Part shown: positions 9,063 to 19,300 of the stretch, in pieces
Position numbering within the stretch: the first letter of the stretch is position 1
Layout: each line of letters begins with the position of its first letter
Notes under the pieces: generated by a model
What the model was told of the DNA's origin: nothing
Database searches by the model: none
Seen by the model: only the letters and a program-made list of their open reading frames with translations
Source of the DNA: Peronospora farinosa
Lineage: Eukaryota; Oomycota; Peronosporomycetes; Peronosporales; Peronosporaceae
Assembly: GCA_947646735.1 (NCBI GenBank)
Contig: CANTFK010000608.1
Coordinates: 1-41,383 of the forward strand
Length of the DNA stretch: 41,383 bases
Direction: 5' to 3'
Made by a program: the position numbers and the translations under genes

Positions 9063-10628
9063 ATGAGCTTCTCTAATAGCAACAGCGCCGATATACGGCC
9101 TTCAATGGATGAACACAATGCCTGTGAGTACCTTGAAACGGCACTAACAGTCTTCGTAATTGGTGCATCAGGAGATCTGGCCAAGAAGAAAACGTATCCG
9201 TCTCTTTTTGCGCTTTACGCATCAGGTTACCTTCCAGAGCACGTCGTTATTGTGGGTTATGCACGTAGTACCAAGAAAGATGCCGACTTTCGCAAGCAGA
9301 TTGCGCCTTATATTAAATCCAAGACGACTGAGGCCGAGGCGAAGAAGGAGGACTTCCTTAGCAAGTGCATCTATCGCAGTGGTAACTATGACTCGGCCGA
9401 GGACGTGGGGAAAGTCAGTAAGGAGATGGAGGCGTTCGAAGAAGCTCATGGTACATCTGTGGTCAACCGCCTCTTTTACTTTGCCATCCCGCCCACGGTC
9501 TTTGAGCCTATTGGCTTGAGCATCAAGAAGGCGGCGCTCACGTCGTGTGGCTGGAACCGCCTGATTGTCGAGAAGCCCTTCGGCCACGATCTTGAATCGT
9601 TTAATAAGCTGTCAAAGGATATGGGGGTGCTCTATAACGAGGACGAGATCTACCGCATTGACCACTACCTCGGCAAGGAAATGGTGCAGAATCTTCTGGT
9701 GTTGCGCTTCAGTAACACCATCTTTGAGCCCATTTGGAACCGCAATTACATTTCAAGCGTGACTATCACGTTCAAGGAAGACATTGGCACGGAGGGCCGC
9801 GGCGGTTATTTTGATTCGTACGGCATTATCCGTGATGTCATGCAGAACCACTTGCTGCAAGTACTGTCACTCGTAGCTATGGAGCCTCCTGTCATGGCTG
9901 CTGGCAATAATTACTCAAATTACATTCGCGACGAAAAGGTCAAGGTGCTGAACTGCATTGAGCCTATTAAGTTGGAGAATACGGTGCTTGGCCAGTACGA
10001 GGGCGACAAGGAGCGCAATGAACCTGGCTACCTCGATGACCCGACCGTGCCCAAGGAATCGGTGACCCCTACGTTCGCTACGGCGATCATGTATGTGAAC
10101 AATCCCCGCTGGTCTGGAGTCCCCTTCATTATGAAGGCAGGCAAGGCGCTAAACGAGCGCAAGGGCGAGATTCGGGTGCAATTTCGTCCGCCGCCTGCAG
10201 TCGAGCACATGTTTCCAGGCGTAGAGATTCCCGTACAGGAACTGGTGCTCCGTCTTCAGCCAGAGGAGGCCGTGTACATGAAGATGAACATGAAGAGCCC
10301 GGGTCTGCAGACCCAGGCGATCTCAAGCGAGCTAGATTTGTCGTACTCCGAGCGTTACGAAGGCACAGAGGTGCCGGATGCTTACACTCGCCTTATTTTG
10401 GACGTGCTGCGTGGCAAGCAAGCCGCTTTTGTGCGCGATGACGAGCTACGCGCGGCCTGGAAGATTTTCACGCCGCTTCTGGACGAGATCGAGGGCCAGA
10501 AGGTCAAGCCGCTACCGTATACCTTCGGCTCGCGCGGACCGAAAGAGAGTGACGAGCTGGTGAACAAGGCTGGTTTCCAGTACCACCATGGTGCGTATCA
10601 ATGGCACCGTACCTCGAGTTCGCTATAA
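9063..10628 (+). CDS. Glucose-6-phosphate 1-dehydrogenase
   Basis: This enzyme oxidises glucose-6-phosphate to 6-phosphogluconolactone with NADP+, the entry to the oxidative pentose phosphate pathway, in the cytosol. The 521 residues contain the dinucleotide-binding motif GASGDLAKKKTYP (34-46) and the active-site signature RIDHYLGKE (198-206), plus EKPFGHD, GGYFDSYGIIRDVMQNHLLQ and FIMKAGKALNERK. All key residues are present and the length is normal for the family. The frame is open upstream to 8979 but begins there with TTG right after a splice-acceptor-like TTTAG. The ATG at 9063 is taken as the start; a short extra N-terminal exon remains possible. DOT1 follows on the same strand 263 bp later. 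Confidence 0.95.
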   Translation: MSFSNSNSADIRPSMDEHNACEYLETALTVFVIGASGDLAKKKTYPSLFALYASGYLPEHVVIVGYARSTKKDADFRKQIAPYIKSKTTEAEAKKEDFLSKCIYRSGNYDSAEDVGKVSKEMEAFEEAHGTSVVNRLFYFAIPPTVFEPIGLSIKKAALTSCGWNRLIVEKPFGHDLESFNKLSKDMGVLYNEDEIYRIDHYLGKEMVQNLLVLRFSNTIFEPIWNRNYISSVTITFKEDIGTEGRGGYFDSYGIIRDVMQNHLLQVLSLVAMEPPVMAAGNNYSNYIRDEKVKVLNCIEPIKLENTVLGQYEGDKERNEPGYLDDPTVPKESVTPTFATAIMYVNNPRWSGVPFIMKAGKALNERKGEIRVQFRPPPAVEHMFPGVEIPVQELVLRLQPEEAVYMKMNMKSPGLQTQAISSELDLSYSERYEGTEVPDAYTRLILDVLRGKQAAFVRDDELRAAWKIFTPLLDEIEGQKVKPLPYTFGSRGPKESDELVNKAGFQYHHGAYQWHRTSSSL

Positions 10629-10891
10629 GGTGTCTCGTTGTTTCAGCAAAGTAATGCTGTGGTGGGAAAAGTATGATGATGAACACCATATTGGTCGATA
10701 TAATGGTGAGAGGAGAAATATACACCTCAGCTAGCAGCATCTAACGTATATCGTGATCTTTACGTTGAAAGTATGACTTTGCTCGATTAATAAAATTATA
10801 ATTAAAAAGGTATGTACTACCTCAAAATATTAACGAAAGGTATTAGTAGATATTATCTACTCTACGTTTTTTGAAAGTTCAAACACAAGAG

Positions 10892-12376
10892 ATGACACAG
10901 AGACGGCGTCCAGCCAACCGGAAGGGGCCTCGCTCTGCTGAACACCGCAAGTTTATGAGTCCGCATCTACTTGATCCCCGGTCCACATGTGATAGTCCGT
11001 TATTAAGCTCAAGTCTCGAGATATCGACGACAGTCGCGATGGCGCAGAATGAAGACGACAAGAACACAGCGATCAAGACATTCGTACTTAAGGGGGAGAC
11101 ACCGCAAGACGTTAGCGGTGCATCAACTACTGCGTCGTCTTCCGATGATGGAGAGACGAAAAGAAAGATGGATTATATTGAAAAAGAGAAGGACGAGACG
11201 ACGGTCGATTCTGATGAGCTGCCGCGTCGTAGCAGACGTAAACGTCGCGTGGTGATATTGCTTAGTCCGTCGGAGGTGTCGTCCCGTTACAAGCGGAGAA
11301 TTGTTGAGCCAAAGGTGCAAACGCTGCTGAAGACTCGTCCTATAGCGGCAATAGATGCTGCTGATCGTGTGGAAGCTGCAGTGAAGGAGAAGAAACGGAA
11401 GCAGATTGCTGCCAAGCGAGCAAAAAAGACGGTCTGTAAAGGCAAAACGACGCCCAATGGCCTTGTATCTCCTGTTCAGGACGAGAAGAAAAAAACGCCA
11501 AAGAAGAAACGGAGCACTAAGGCACGCCGTTCACTAGAGCCTGTATATTGTTTTGATTTGCAGACAACGTACGTCTCAAAGCTCATTAACGAGCTTTATG
11601 AAGAGCAGGAACAGGATGATCGAGAGATGTATAACATTACAAGAGAGACGGTTTTGAACGAGACAAGTTCGTGCATGTGCTCTCAGCAGATTGAAAACCT
11701 TAACATGGAGGAATTTCGACGTTTGATGACGTACGGAGAAGTATCGGTTGAGTCGGTGGCCACCACGATCCTGCCTTTGCTGGATCTAGGAGAAAATGAC
11801 GTATTCTTTGACCTTGGGTGTGGCACAGGCAAAATCCTAGTGCAAGCCGTTTTGCAAACGCCGTGCAAACGGGCAACCGGTATCGAGCTTATGCAGAATC
11901 GCGTTTTAGAAGGACACAAGGCACTGAAACGACTACAAGAACGTGATATCGCTATCCTACGCGACAAGCAAATTAAGATCTTCCGGGGTGACATCTTTGT
12001 TCCCCCCGAGCAAGCCCGTCTGATGGATGCCACTGTGGTCTTCATTAACAACGTCATGTTCGGCCCTGCTCTCATGTTAAAGGTGATGGAGCTTCTCAAG
12101 GATATGTCCAAACTACGCTGTGTGATAACACTCCGAAAAATCTGTGAGCGTCACGGAGACGTCAAGTGCACACGTGCTGGTAATTTCTGCATTGAGTACG
12201 TCCATCCGCCAATTGAAGCAGAGATTGACGTGTCCTGGGCTGACAAGACCTCGGTGTATCTCTACGAAAGTCTCGATTACAAGTTGAGGGAGTTGAGGCG
12301 TCAGCTGGCTAACGGCACCACTGGGTCAACAGGGTGGCCCAAAGTAGACGGCGCATCAAAGTGGAGACGGGCTTGA
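10892..12376 (+). CDS. DOT1-type histone lysine methyltransferase
   Basis: The C-terminal half is a DOT1 domain, the non-SET SAM-dependent fold that methylates histone H3 Lys79 in nucleosomes. Visible are YGEVSVESVATTILPLLDL, the SAM-binding loop DLGCGTGK (residues 307-314), GIELM, the family's NN-x3-FGP signature as VFINNVMFGPALMLKV, and the final VSWADKTSVYLYESLDY. The N-terminal ~230 residues are Lys/Arg-rich and low-complexity (e.g. KRRVVILLSPSE, KKKTPKKKRSTK), as expected for DNA or nucleosome binding. The first ATG of the frame is at 10892 (494 residues); a second at 11039 (MAQNEDD) would remove 49 residues. It is convergent with PEX3. Oomycetes often have more than one DOT1-like gene, so the exact paralogue is unknown. 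Confidence 0.88.
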   Translation: MTQRRRPANRKGPRSAEHRKFMSPHLLDPRSTCDSPLLSSSLEISTTVAMAQNEDDKNTAIKTFVLKGETPQDVSGASTTASSSDDGETKRKMDYIEKEKDETTVDSDELPRRSRRKRRVVILLSPSEVSSRYKRRIVEPKVQTLLKTRPIAAIDAADRVEAAVKEKKRKQIAAKRAKKTVCKGKTTPNGLVSPVQDEKKKTPKKKRSTKARRSLEPVYCFDLQTTYVSKLINELYEEQEQDDREMYNITRETVLNETSSCMCSQQIENLNMEEFRRLMTYGEVSVESVATTILPLLDLGENDVFFDLGCGTGKILVQAVLQTPCKRATGIELMQNRVLEGHKALKRLQERDIAILRDKQIKIFRGDIFVPPEQARLMDATVVFINNVMFGPALMLKVMELLKDMSKLRCVITLRKICERHGDVKCTRAGNFCIEYVHPPIEAEIDVSWADKTSVYLYESLDYKLRELRRQLANGTTGSTGWPKVDGASKWRRA

Positions 12377-12675
12377 TCACATCGTTGCTCTAGACCCGGA
12401 CAACGTTCAGCTGCACGGAGAATAATCGCATGTAGAGCTCCGTTCGAGCCGTTTGCTAGCGGAAGCGCATCTAAACAGGTACCCGAGCTTACATTCATGA
12501 GAAGATTTGTCAAGAAATAGAGTATGCATTGTGTTGCTCAACTCCACGACGGTTTACGCGGGCGGCTGTTTACTGCCTGCTGTATAACGAGACATCGTTG
12601 CTCGCATTATCGTCAATTTTGTTTTGTCGCAACGGTCTATTGCATTTTAGACCGCTGCAGACAAACTATCAGCTT
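12377..12675. other. Convergent intergenic region between the DOT1 and PEX3 genes
   Basis: The 299 bp contain the 3' ends of two converging genes. No additional gene or notable repeat is visible. Confidence 0.6.
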
Positions 12676-13881
12676 TTAAATGATGTTCGGTTTCATATAC
12701 GAGTCTTGAGTACTCTGCTCGAAAAAAATAGCCTCGTAGAAGTTCCGGAACGCCTCCATCTCCTCTACGCCTTGCGAATACTTGGCAGCGTAGCTATTGG
12801 GTCCGCCTGAAGGCAGCAAAAGCTTGTTCGTCTCTGCTTGCAGACACGGAATGAGCTTCGCAAGAGGCGGCGCCGGTTTCTTCTCAGGCAGCTCGGCAGC
12901 GTTATCCTCGACAACACGACATTCCTGTTTACTCGGTCCATAAACGACATCATCAAGGTCCTGGAAGGCATTGCCACACAAAAACCTCAAGCTATGCTGC
13001 AGTGCAGGCATAAAGAGATCACTTTCCAGTAGATCCCACAAGTCGTTGAGAAGACAAATCACATGTTCGTCCTGGTCCTTTTGCTTGTCTGGATAGATCA
13101 AAAATTCTCTCCACATGTTCAATTCTGTCGATTCTTCGTGCTTTTCCGCTGCTGCTACTGCAGTCAGTGACGGCATTACCGCCAAGAACAATGTCTGCAA
13201 TAATTCATTGAGCTCATCAGCTCTCACCGTTGCTTTGCAACTGACTTGCCACGTCTGTAATTGCGTATTTTTGCTCACTACAGTCTCCACATGAGTCTTC
13301 AGTTTGCTCAACCCCTTGTCTAAAAAATACTCGAGTCCTGACGACAGGAACGTGTGGTGTGCTTGCTCCTCTGTCTCTTTTTCTTGCTCACGATTTACTA
13401 GCCTCACTAGTCGCGTGTTCTTGTCAAAAACTCTCTTTCCAATGATAGAAACTTGGGCAAATACCAGTAAATGCCACAATCCAAACGCCACGAGCGTTGT
13501 GAAGTAACGCGTAAACGCCAGTAACTTGGCGTCTTCCCAGAGCGCATTCCGTTCATTCTTTTGTGTCTTGTCAAGCCTTTTAAGCTCTTGTACCACGTTC
13601 TCAAGATCCAAAAGATGATACAATTGCGTCTTAAGTCGCGGTAGAAAACGTCGTACAGTTGCGCGACTTTCGTCTGTTGTACTGCTGAGAGCCAATTGCA
13701 AACGCTGATGCTCGACCATTTGCTCCTGGATCTGCTTTGTTAATCGCTCAGCTTCATTCAGCATTCTTTTGTACGCATAATACGCACCTCCTGCACATGC
13801 TGCACTTACACCTGTTACGACTAGGAGCTTCTTATGACGGCGTGCGAATCCACATGCCGTCTCCTTGAACGCTGACCACAT
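12676..13881 (-). CDS. PEX3: Peroxisomal biogenesis factor 3 (PEX3)
   Basis: PEX3 is the peroxisomal-membrane anchor for PEX19 and is needed to insert peroxisomal membrane proteins. The ATG at 13879-13881 gives 401 residues; codons upstream in the frame begin with GTG and are ignored. The N-terminus (MWSAFKETACGFARRHKKLL then VVTGVSAACAGGAYYAYKR) is the basic segment followed by a membrane anchor that defines PEX3. Further family features are the coiled-coil-like QIQEQMVEHQRLQ, RATVRRFLPRLKTQLYHLLD, LWEDAKLLAFTRYFT and HTFLSSGLEYFLDKGLSKL. Length is close to the human protein (373). It is divergent from the NUDCD3-like gene, 148 bp apart. Confidence 0.9.
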   Translation of the reverse strand: MWSAFKETACGFARRHKKLLVVTGVSAACAGGAYYAYKRMLNEAERLTKQIQEQMVEHQRLQLALSSTTDESRATVRRFLPRLKTQLYHLLDLENVVQELKRLDKTQKNERNALWEDAKLLAFTRYFTTLVAFGLWHLLVFAQVSIIGKRVFDKNTRLVRLVNREQEKETEEQAHHTFLSSGLEYFLDKGLSKLKTHVETVVSKNTQLQTWQVSCKATVRADELNELLQTLFLAVMPSLTAVAAAEKHEESTELNMWREFLIYPDKQKDQDEHVICLLNDLWDLLESDLFMPALQHSLRFLCGNAFQDLDDVVYGPSKQECRVVEDNAAELPEKKPAPPLAKLIPCLQAETNKLLLPSGGPNSYAAKYSQGVEEMEAFRNFYEAIFFEQSTQDSYMKPNII

Positions 13882-13961
13882 TTTATCTTGAACTGAGTAT
13901 AGCACGTATCATTTTGGTTGCTCGATGAGTTCGATGATTTCATTGGTTATAAAGGTATCGA

Positions 13962-14026
13962 CTACTTCAGAAAAGATACTTTTTCTTTTATCGGCTACTT
14001 TAGAAGAGATACTTTTTTTTATTCGC
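13962..14026. repeat. Tandem ~33-bp duplication in the PEX3/NUDCD3 divergent promoter
   Basis: CTACTTCAGAAAAGATACTT (from 13962) is repeated as CTACTTTAGAAGAGATACTT (from 13996), each followed by a T-rich run and an (A)T(T)CG-type end. The pair occupies nearly half of the 148-bp intergenic region just upstream of the NUDCD3-like ATG at 14030. Confidence 0.75.
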
Positions 14027-14029
14027 ATA

Positions 14030-15038
14030 ATGGACGCCATGAGTGCTGCTCCTGGACGCTTTGATATGCTCTTGACGGAGCTAGCACAGCAACATGGTAG
14101 CGTTGAGTCCTTGATGGATTCATTTTTTGACTTTCTATACCGCAAAACGGACTTTTACGTGGTCTCCAAGGACCCAGAGAGACACAAGATGGGATTTTTA
14201 CCTGGTCAAGCACAGGAAAAAGTGCTGAAAGCCTTTCAGAAGTACCCAATGAAGATTCTGGATGGAAATAATAGCTACAATATGATTGCCAAGAAGAACG
14301 CTGCGACAATTGACCAAGTTGTATCTGCTGCAAGTTCAATTAAAGCTTCTTGTGGTGCTAAAAATGAACCGAAGCTTACGGACGAGGGCAAACAATGTAT
14401 GGCTAGTGCTACTTGCTTTTTATATTAAGAATGGAACGTGGGTTGTCTGATGTTATTATGCAGTTCCTGTGGGTAATGGAGGACGAGCAGGAACTTTTAC
14501 ATGGACGCAGACTTTGGAGGAAGTTTCAGTAGGTCTTTTTAGCTGATTTAACAAGATGCTGATGGTGGGCTGATGGTATGGATATGTGTGATTGGTCTTG
14601 TAGATTCAGATGGAGTTAGTACAAGGCACTCAAGCAAAGGACTTGGACTGTCGGATTACATCTACGCACCTGTATGTGGCATTGAAAAGCAACACGATCA
14701 AGCCACTTCTGGAAGGAGAGTTTCCAGAACAAATCCGTGTGGACGAGAGCATTTGGTCGCTAGAGAGCAACCATACACTTCTCATCATTCTAGAGAAGAC
14801 CAAACCGACGTGGTGGGCTAGTGCACTGAAAGGAGAACCAGAGATTGACACGAACCAAGTAGATTATCGAAGGAGTATTTACGAGTACGATGAAGTCACA
14901 CAAGGTGCTATCAGAAAAGCTGTATACGACCAACGTCAATACCAGTCGAACGGTAGAGTGCCACTTACACCAGAGGAGCAAATGTTGGAGACAGCAAAGG
15001 ACTTGCCTGGCTCTCCTTTTCTGTCGTCAACACAATAA
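14030..15038 (+). CDS. NudC domain-containing protein 3-like HSP90 co-chaperone (3 exons)
   Basis: The exons are 14030-14396, 14464-14528 and 14604-15038, giving 288 residues. The introns (67 and 75 bp) start GTATGG and GTAGGT and end GCAG and GTAG. Exon 1 holds the NudC N-terminal region with FLYRKTDFYVVSKDPERHKM and GFLPGQAQEKVLKAF, matching the NUDCD3 (NudC-like) subgroup. Exon 2 links FPVGNGGRAGTFTWTQTLEE. Exon 3 holds the CS (p23-like) domain: DCRITSTHLYVALKS, DESIWSLESNHTLLIILEK, TWWASALKGEPEID, and the conserved end PGSPF. Such proteins act with HSP90 and dynein-associated clients. An ATG further upstream (13925) is in frame, but 14030 starts the conserved part. It is convergent with EMG1. 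Confidence 0.88.
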
Positions 15039-15243
15039 CATACACTACTGTAGCTGGTAACGTGCGCAAAGCATAGCACTAGTGTTTCATATTCAGCTTG
15101 CAAGCTCTGCCCATATTCAGCTCTGCATAGTTGTTCATAGCTATTAACTCAGTTGCTTAGTGTCTTTCATCTATCAGCATTCTCATCTTCCCGCTCGTAT
15201 CGCCGGTCCAGATCACAGCAAAGGCTACAAGTCCAAAATAAAG

Positions 15244-16133
15244 TTACAGGATACCCCAGTGACGTTCAAAGCCGTTAAGAAGACGGCAGATAGCCTGGGC
15301 TCCGCTCATCGGGTACTCCGAGATCGAAATGGTCTCGTCCAGCTGCATACATCAACAGAAGCACAACAATTAGTATCACTTTTCTATACCTCCAATTCCA
15401 AGAAAGTCACGTACATAGTTGCAGTTTTCCTTCGAAACGTGGCCGTGTGCCATGGCACCAATAATAAACACTACCGGTTCATCCTTCGGCAGTGTCTCCA
15501 CCCATTCCCACGGATTTACCAGTGTACCCGTACGCGACAGTGCGTATTTCGTGCAATTTGCTGGCAGGTACTTGGTCACGGGATTCTTGATTACTTTTAG
15601 CAACGTCTGATTGCCGTCTGATGACCGAATCTTTAGCGTGTGTAACAGTTGCACTGAGCCATCCAGTTACAGTGTTAGTCTATTTACATCTACAACAGCT
15701 ATATATATATGTTATAGCATCAACTGACCCATAAGACCTGCGAATCGCTTGTACGTACGAGGCACGCGCATCTGTGAGCTCACCTCAACGAGCACGCCCT
15801 TAGTGCTCTGGGTGTACATCTATCGTAGCAACAATAGAGAAATTCATGACCGTTCAGCTATTTTCAATAGCATGAATACTACTAGAAAAAGAATACACGA
15901 ACCTTGAGATATCCAGCCTTATTAAGCGGCGAGTCCAACAATGCCATAAGCTCTTGGTGGAGAATATCTGGACGGGATTGACTTGCTTCACGATTAAGTT
16001 TCTTGTGAATCCCTTTGTGATCATCACAGTTAAGCAATTGATAACCTTTCGAGGTCTTGACCGTCTCCAATGCCGCCTGTTCCAAGATTACAATCACTTG
16101 ACGACGTTTTACGTCTTCTTTGCTTGCACTCAT
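15244..16133 (-). CDS. EMG1: rRNA small-subunit pseudouridine methyltransferase NEP1/EMG1 (4 exons)
   Basis: It N1-methylates a pseudouridine of 18S rRNA and is needed for 40S biogenesis in the nucleolus. On the minus strand the exons are 16133-15903, 15819-15729, 15653-15415 and 15342-15244, giving 219 residues. The introns (83, 75 and 72 bp) begin GTTCGT, GTCAGT and GTACGT and end in AG. Phases agree: ..AGYLK, MYTQSTKGVLVEV, ..RFAGLM-VQLLHTLKIRS, ..KENCNY-LDETISISEYP. Diagnostic SPOUT-family segments are VILEQAALETVK, LLNCDDHKGI, RPDILHQELMALLDSPLNKAG, LLKVIKNPVT, VVFIIGAMAHG and the C-terminal GFERHWGIL. Start is the ATG at 16131-16133. The exon structure was assembled by eye from splice sites and homology. 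Confidence 0.88.
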
Positions 16134-16383
16134 TGTTACGATTGTCACTGTCTCAGCAAAGCATTGGTTCCTATGAATGTAGTGTGTACCACGTCGGACA
16201 CGGCTTCATACTTGATCTTGAAACGACACGTTTTGATGTATCTCACACAAAGGCAACAATGGTCGATGATGACGGACGTTGCATCTTCATATAGCAGACA
16301 GGGTGAGTTCTATTATCTTGCAGCTAAGTGTTGGTTGTATCCGGTTGCGACACGTTATTTTCTGGTAGTACTTGCAGGCTGAT

Positions 16384-19300
16384 CTATGAAACCAGCATCT
16401 GAATAGGAATCTGCGATGACGACGTCTGCTGTCGCTGTTCATCCTCACCTTCTTGTTGGTCTTGTTGATCATTGACGAGAGGAGTAGGTACTGTGCTACT
16501 TGTAGCTGCAGAAGCGGATGTAGCAGAACCGATGGGATTCAATGCTTCAGCTACACGTAAATACTCGTCACGACGGCCTTGCGATTCATTTAAGAACGTA
16601 GCGAGTGCTTCTGGACGACCAGCATTTCCAGACTCTCCTGGCGTGTAGTTAGCTGGGAGAGGCTCGATACTAGGAAGTAATTCCTCCTCTTGCTTTACAC
16701 GAGCCAAGACCAGTTTTTCAAAACAGTTCCCTGGTGGTGACAGGCTAAACTCGCGACGGTCTTCAGGCTCCACATAGCGCTCTGCGACATTTCCATGTTC
16801 TTCGAGTATAGCAGCGCAAATCGTCTCCACCTTACGCTCCAAGACTGAAAGAGACGGAAACTCGTTCAGGGTACGTAGAAACCAGTCATTCATCTCTGCA
16901 ATCGTCTCGAAGTGATGACGGTACAGAGGATGGAAGGTAGTCGTACCCTCCAAAAACACAGTGCGAATGTGGTGCTCTCGTGCCTGACGGTGGAATGGCA
17001 GCTGACGATCCAGCATCATATGTTCCCAGCCGTAAATACCATAGCGAGCCATGCCGTAAAAGACACCCAAGTCGTGAATCCATGGACACCACCACACTGG
17101 CATATTCTCCACCAAACCGTGCTTTCCAGACCGAAGGAGAGTCTCCAGTGCGTCTCGTTTAGTGGATAAGATGTCTAGCACATCTTCAAGCAATTGAGTG
17201 CGCCGCATTGTTACCCAAGCAGTGTTGCGAGCCTTCAGCCCATGGGCCAATACACCCTCGAAAGCATCCACAAACTCGATACCAATAAGATCGCCCAACG
17301 CCACTGCACGCTGGTCTGAGCCCAGCGGATCTGCCCGCATACGTGCAACCTCACGACACTTGGGGGCAAACTTTGTCTCGTAAAAGGTTCGTGTGAGAGT
17401 GGCAGTCTTGTTCAAATTGCCCCACTCCACAATGTTGCGCCACGAAATGCTATCCGTCGCCCATGAAAATTCGCGCGCTTGCTCCGTCACGAAGGGAAAC
17501 ACCGACGGGGTTGGTCTACCATCCGGAGCAATTACGGCACGTTTTGCTAAGATTCGCGGCGCGCCATGGAGTGCCATCATGTACGCAAATGAGCGACGCT
17601 CCTCCTTGGTCCAATCTGTATTTTTCATGCGGTGCTGTGGAGTAGCGAACAATGTGGCATCCGGAAGTTGGCGAGCATTGTGCAGTACTGTCATGTGCCG
17701 GAGAATGTCTACCTGCGCAAGCTGCATGGCCTTTAGCTCCAGCCGACGCAAAGCTAAAGAACGCGCTCGCATTTCGTGGCCAACTTGTCGCCTTTGTTCA
17801 ATAGCTGCGCGCTCCTTCTTGTATCGGTCCTTTTCGTGGCGCCGCTTAGTCTCCTCCGCAGACAGCAGCCAACTCAACAAGCGGTTCATATGCTGAACCT
17901 CAGGCTGCTTAAATGAATAAGCAGCTGCTAACACTTTACTTTCAGCTGCGCCAGCTTCGGTCTTCACTTGCGTAAACATATTACTACTGTCATCGATAAC
18001 AGAGCCTGTCGCACTCTCCGAATCAACATCACTCATATCTGCGTCGTCACCTCCATCTGCAGCTGTGGCGCTTTCCATTCTAACCGGATCCACGGCCAGC
18101 CGAAATGCACTTGTCATACCGGATTGGCTCATGTTACTCACTTCAACTTGATCTTGAGCAGCTTTCTCTAAGCGTGCAAAATACAGCCGCGGGTCTGCCA
18201 GGATTTGGGCGCAACGGCCGTATCCATGAAGAAAAACACCCATCAGCAAGTTCCGGTCAGCATTTTCATTCCACCATGGCGTAATTTGTGTCCATGCTGG
18301 TCGCTCTCCTAAGTCAACTAACTCGATATGCGGTACTAGCTTATCCGCACCGTAGTATCTAGCACGGTCATCAATACTAGCAGTCGGTTTGGGTTTCGAC
18401 TTTGAGCTATCATCAGTATCTCCATAAATCTTGTCACACATATCACAAGCAGTAGTAACCAGATGCTGAAGTCTTTGAAGCATATCCAGTCGAACCAGCA
18501 CCCGTCGACCGCCACCTTGCTTTAATTTAAGCATAAAGTCCTCTTCCTTCAGAACTGTTGACAGTTCCTCTTCATCAACAAGATTTTCCGTTTGAGCGAA
18601 CGTCGCTGCGTGAATTGACGCCTTCACAAACGTTGAATCATCTTTACGCTGATCACAAGACAGGCCCGAGACATAGATAAACCCGCGCGCAAAGCGTTCC
18701 ACTTCCTTCACAGAACGACTACCGCCGCTCTGGCTTCGAATAACCTCCCAGCGACCAAAACCATAGTGCATTAGCGCACGCTGCAAGCGATCACGTCCAT
18801 TTTGTGTCCACTCTCGGGGTGCACTTTTCTCCTCAAGCCGTTCGCGTTCTTCCTTTTCTCTCTCACGCTTTTCTTGCTCATATTCGTCATCGGATATACT
18901 GCCGTCAGAGAAATTGCCTCCGTCGCCGAAGCGCGCAACACGAGTTCGCTTGCGTTGATGCGGCAACAAGATTTCGGTTTCCACTGGGTCTGGCTCTGTA
19001 AGACCCACAGCTTTCTTCCAGAAATCAGGATCGTCGAGATCCACATCGTCCGAGGTAGTGGCTGATACAAAACTTGCTTTTGAAAAGCTTGACTGCGCCT
19101 GCTCAGTGTACTGTATAACCTGTGACGAGCGCTGTAAGATCTGGTCGATGTCTAATGCACAAAATTGTTCGCCAGCGGTATCATCGTCGCGGAACACATC
19201 GTACGCACCACGTTTCAGCAAATCATCGATCTCCTTAGATTCTTGTGCCCTGGCGCTCTTGTTTCGTTTTTTGCCGCCCTCTTCTTCGTTTTCACGACGC

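Noticed and set aside
12529..12810. Plus-strand ORF after DOT1
   Set aside because: It has no recognisable motif and overlaps the PEX3 C-terminus on the other strand.
15160..15600. Plus-strand 146-residue ORF opposite EMG1
   Set aside because: It is antisense to EMG1 exons 3 and 4, which show clear homology and splice signals.
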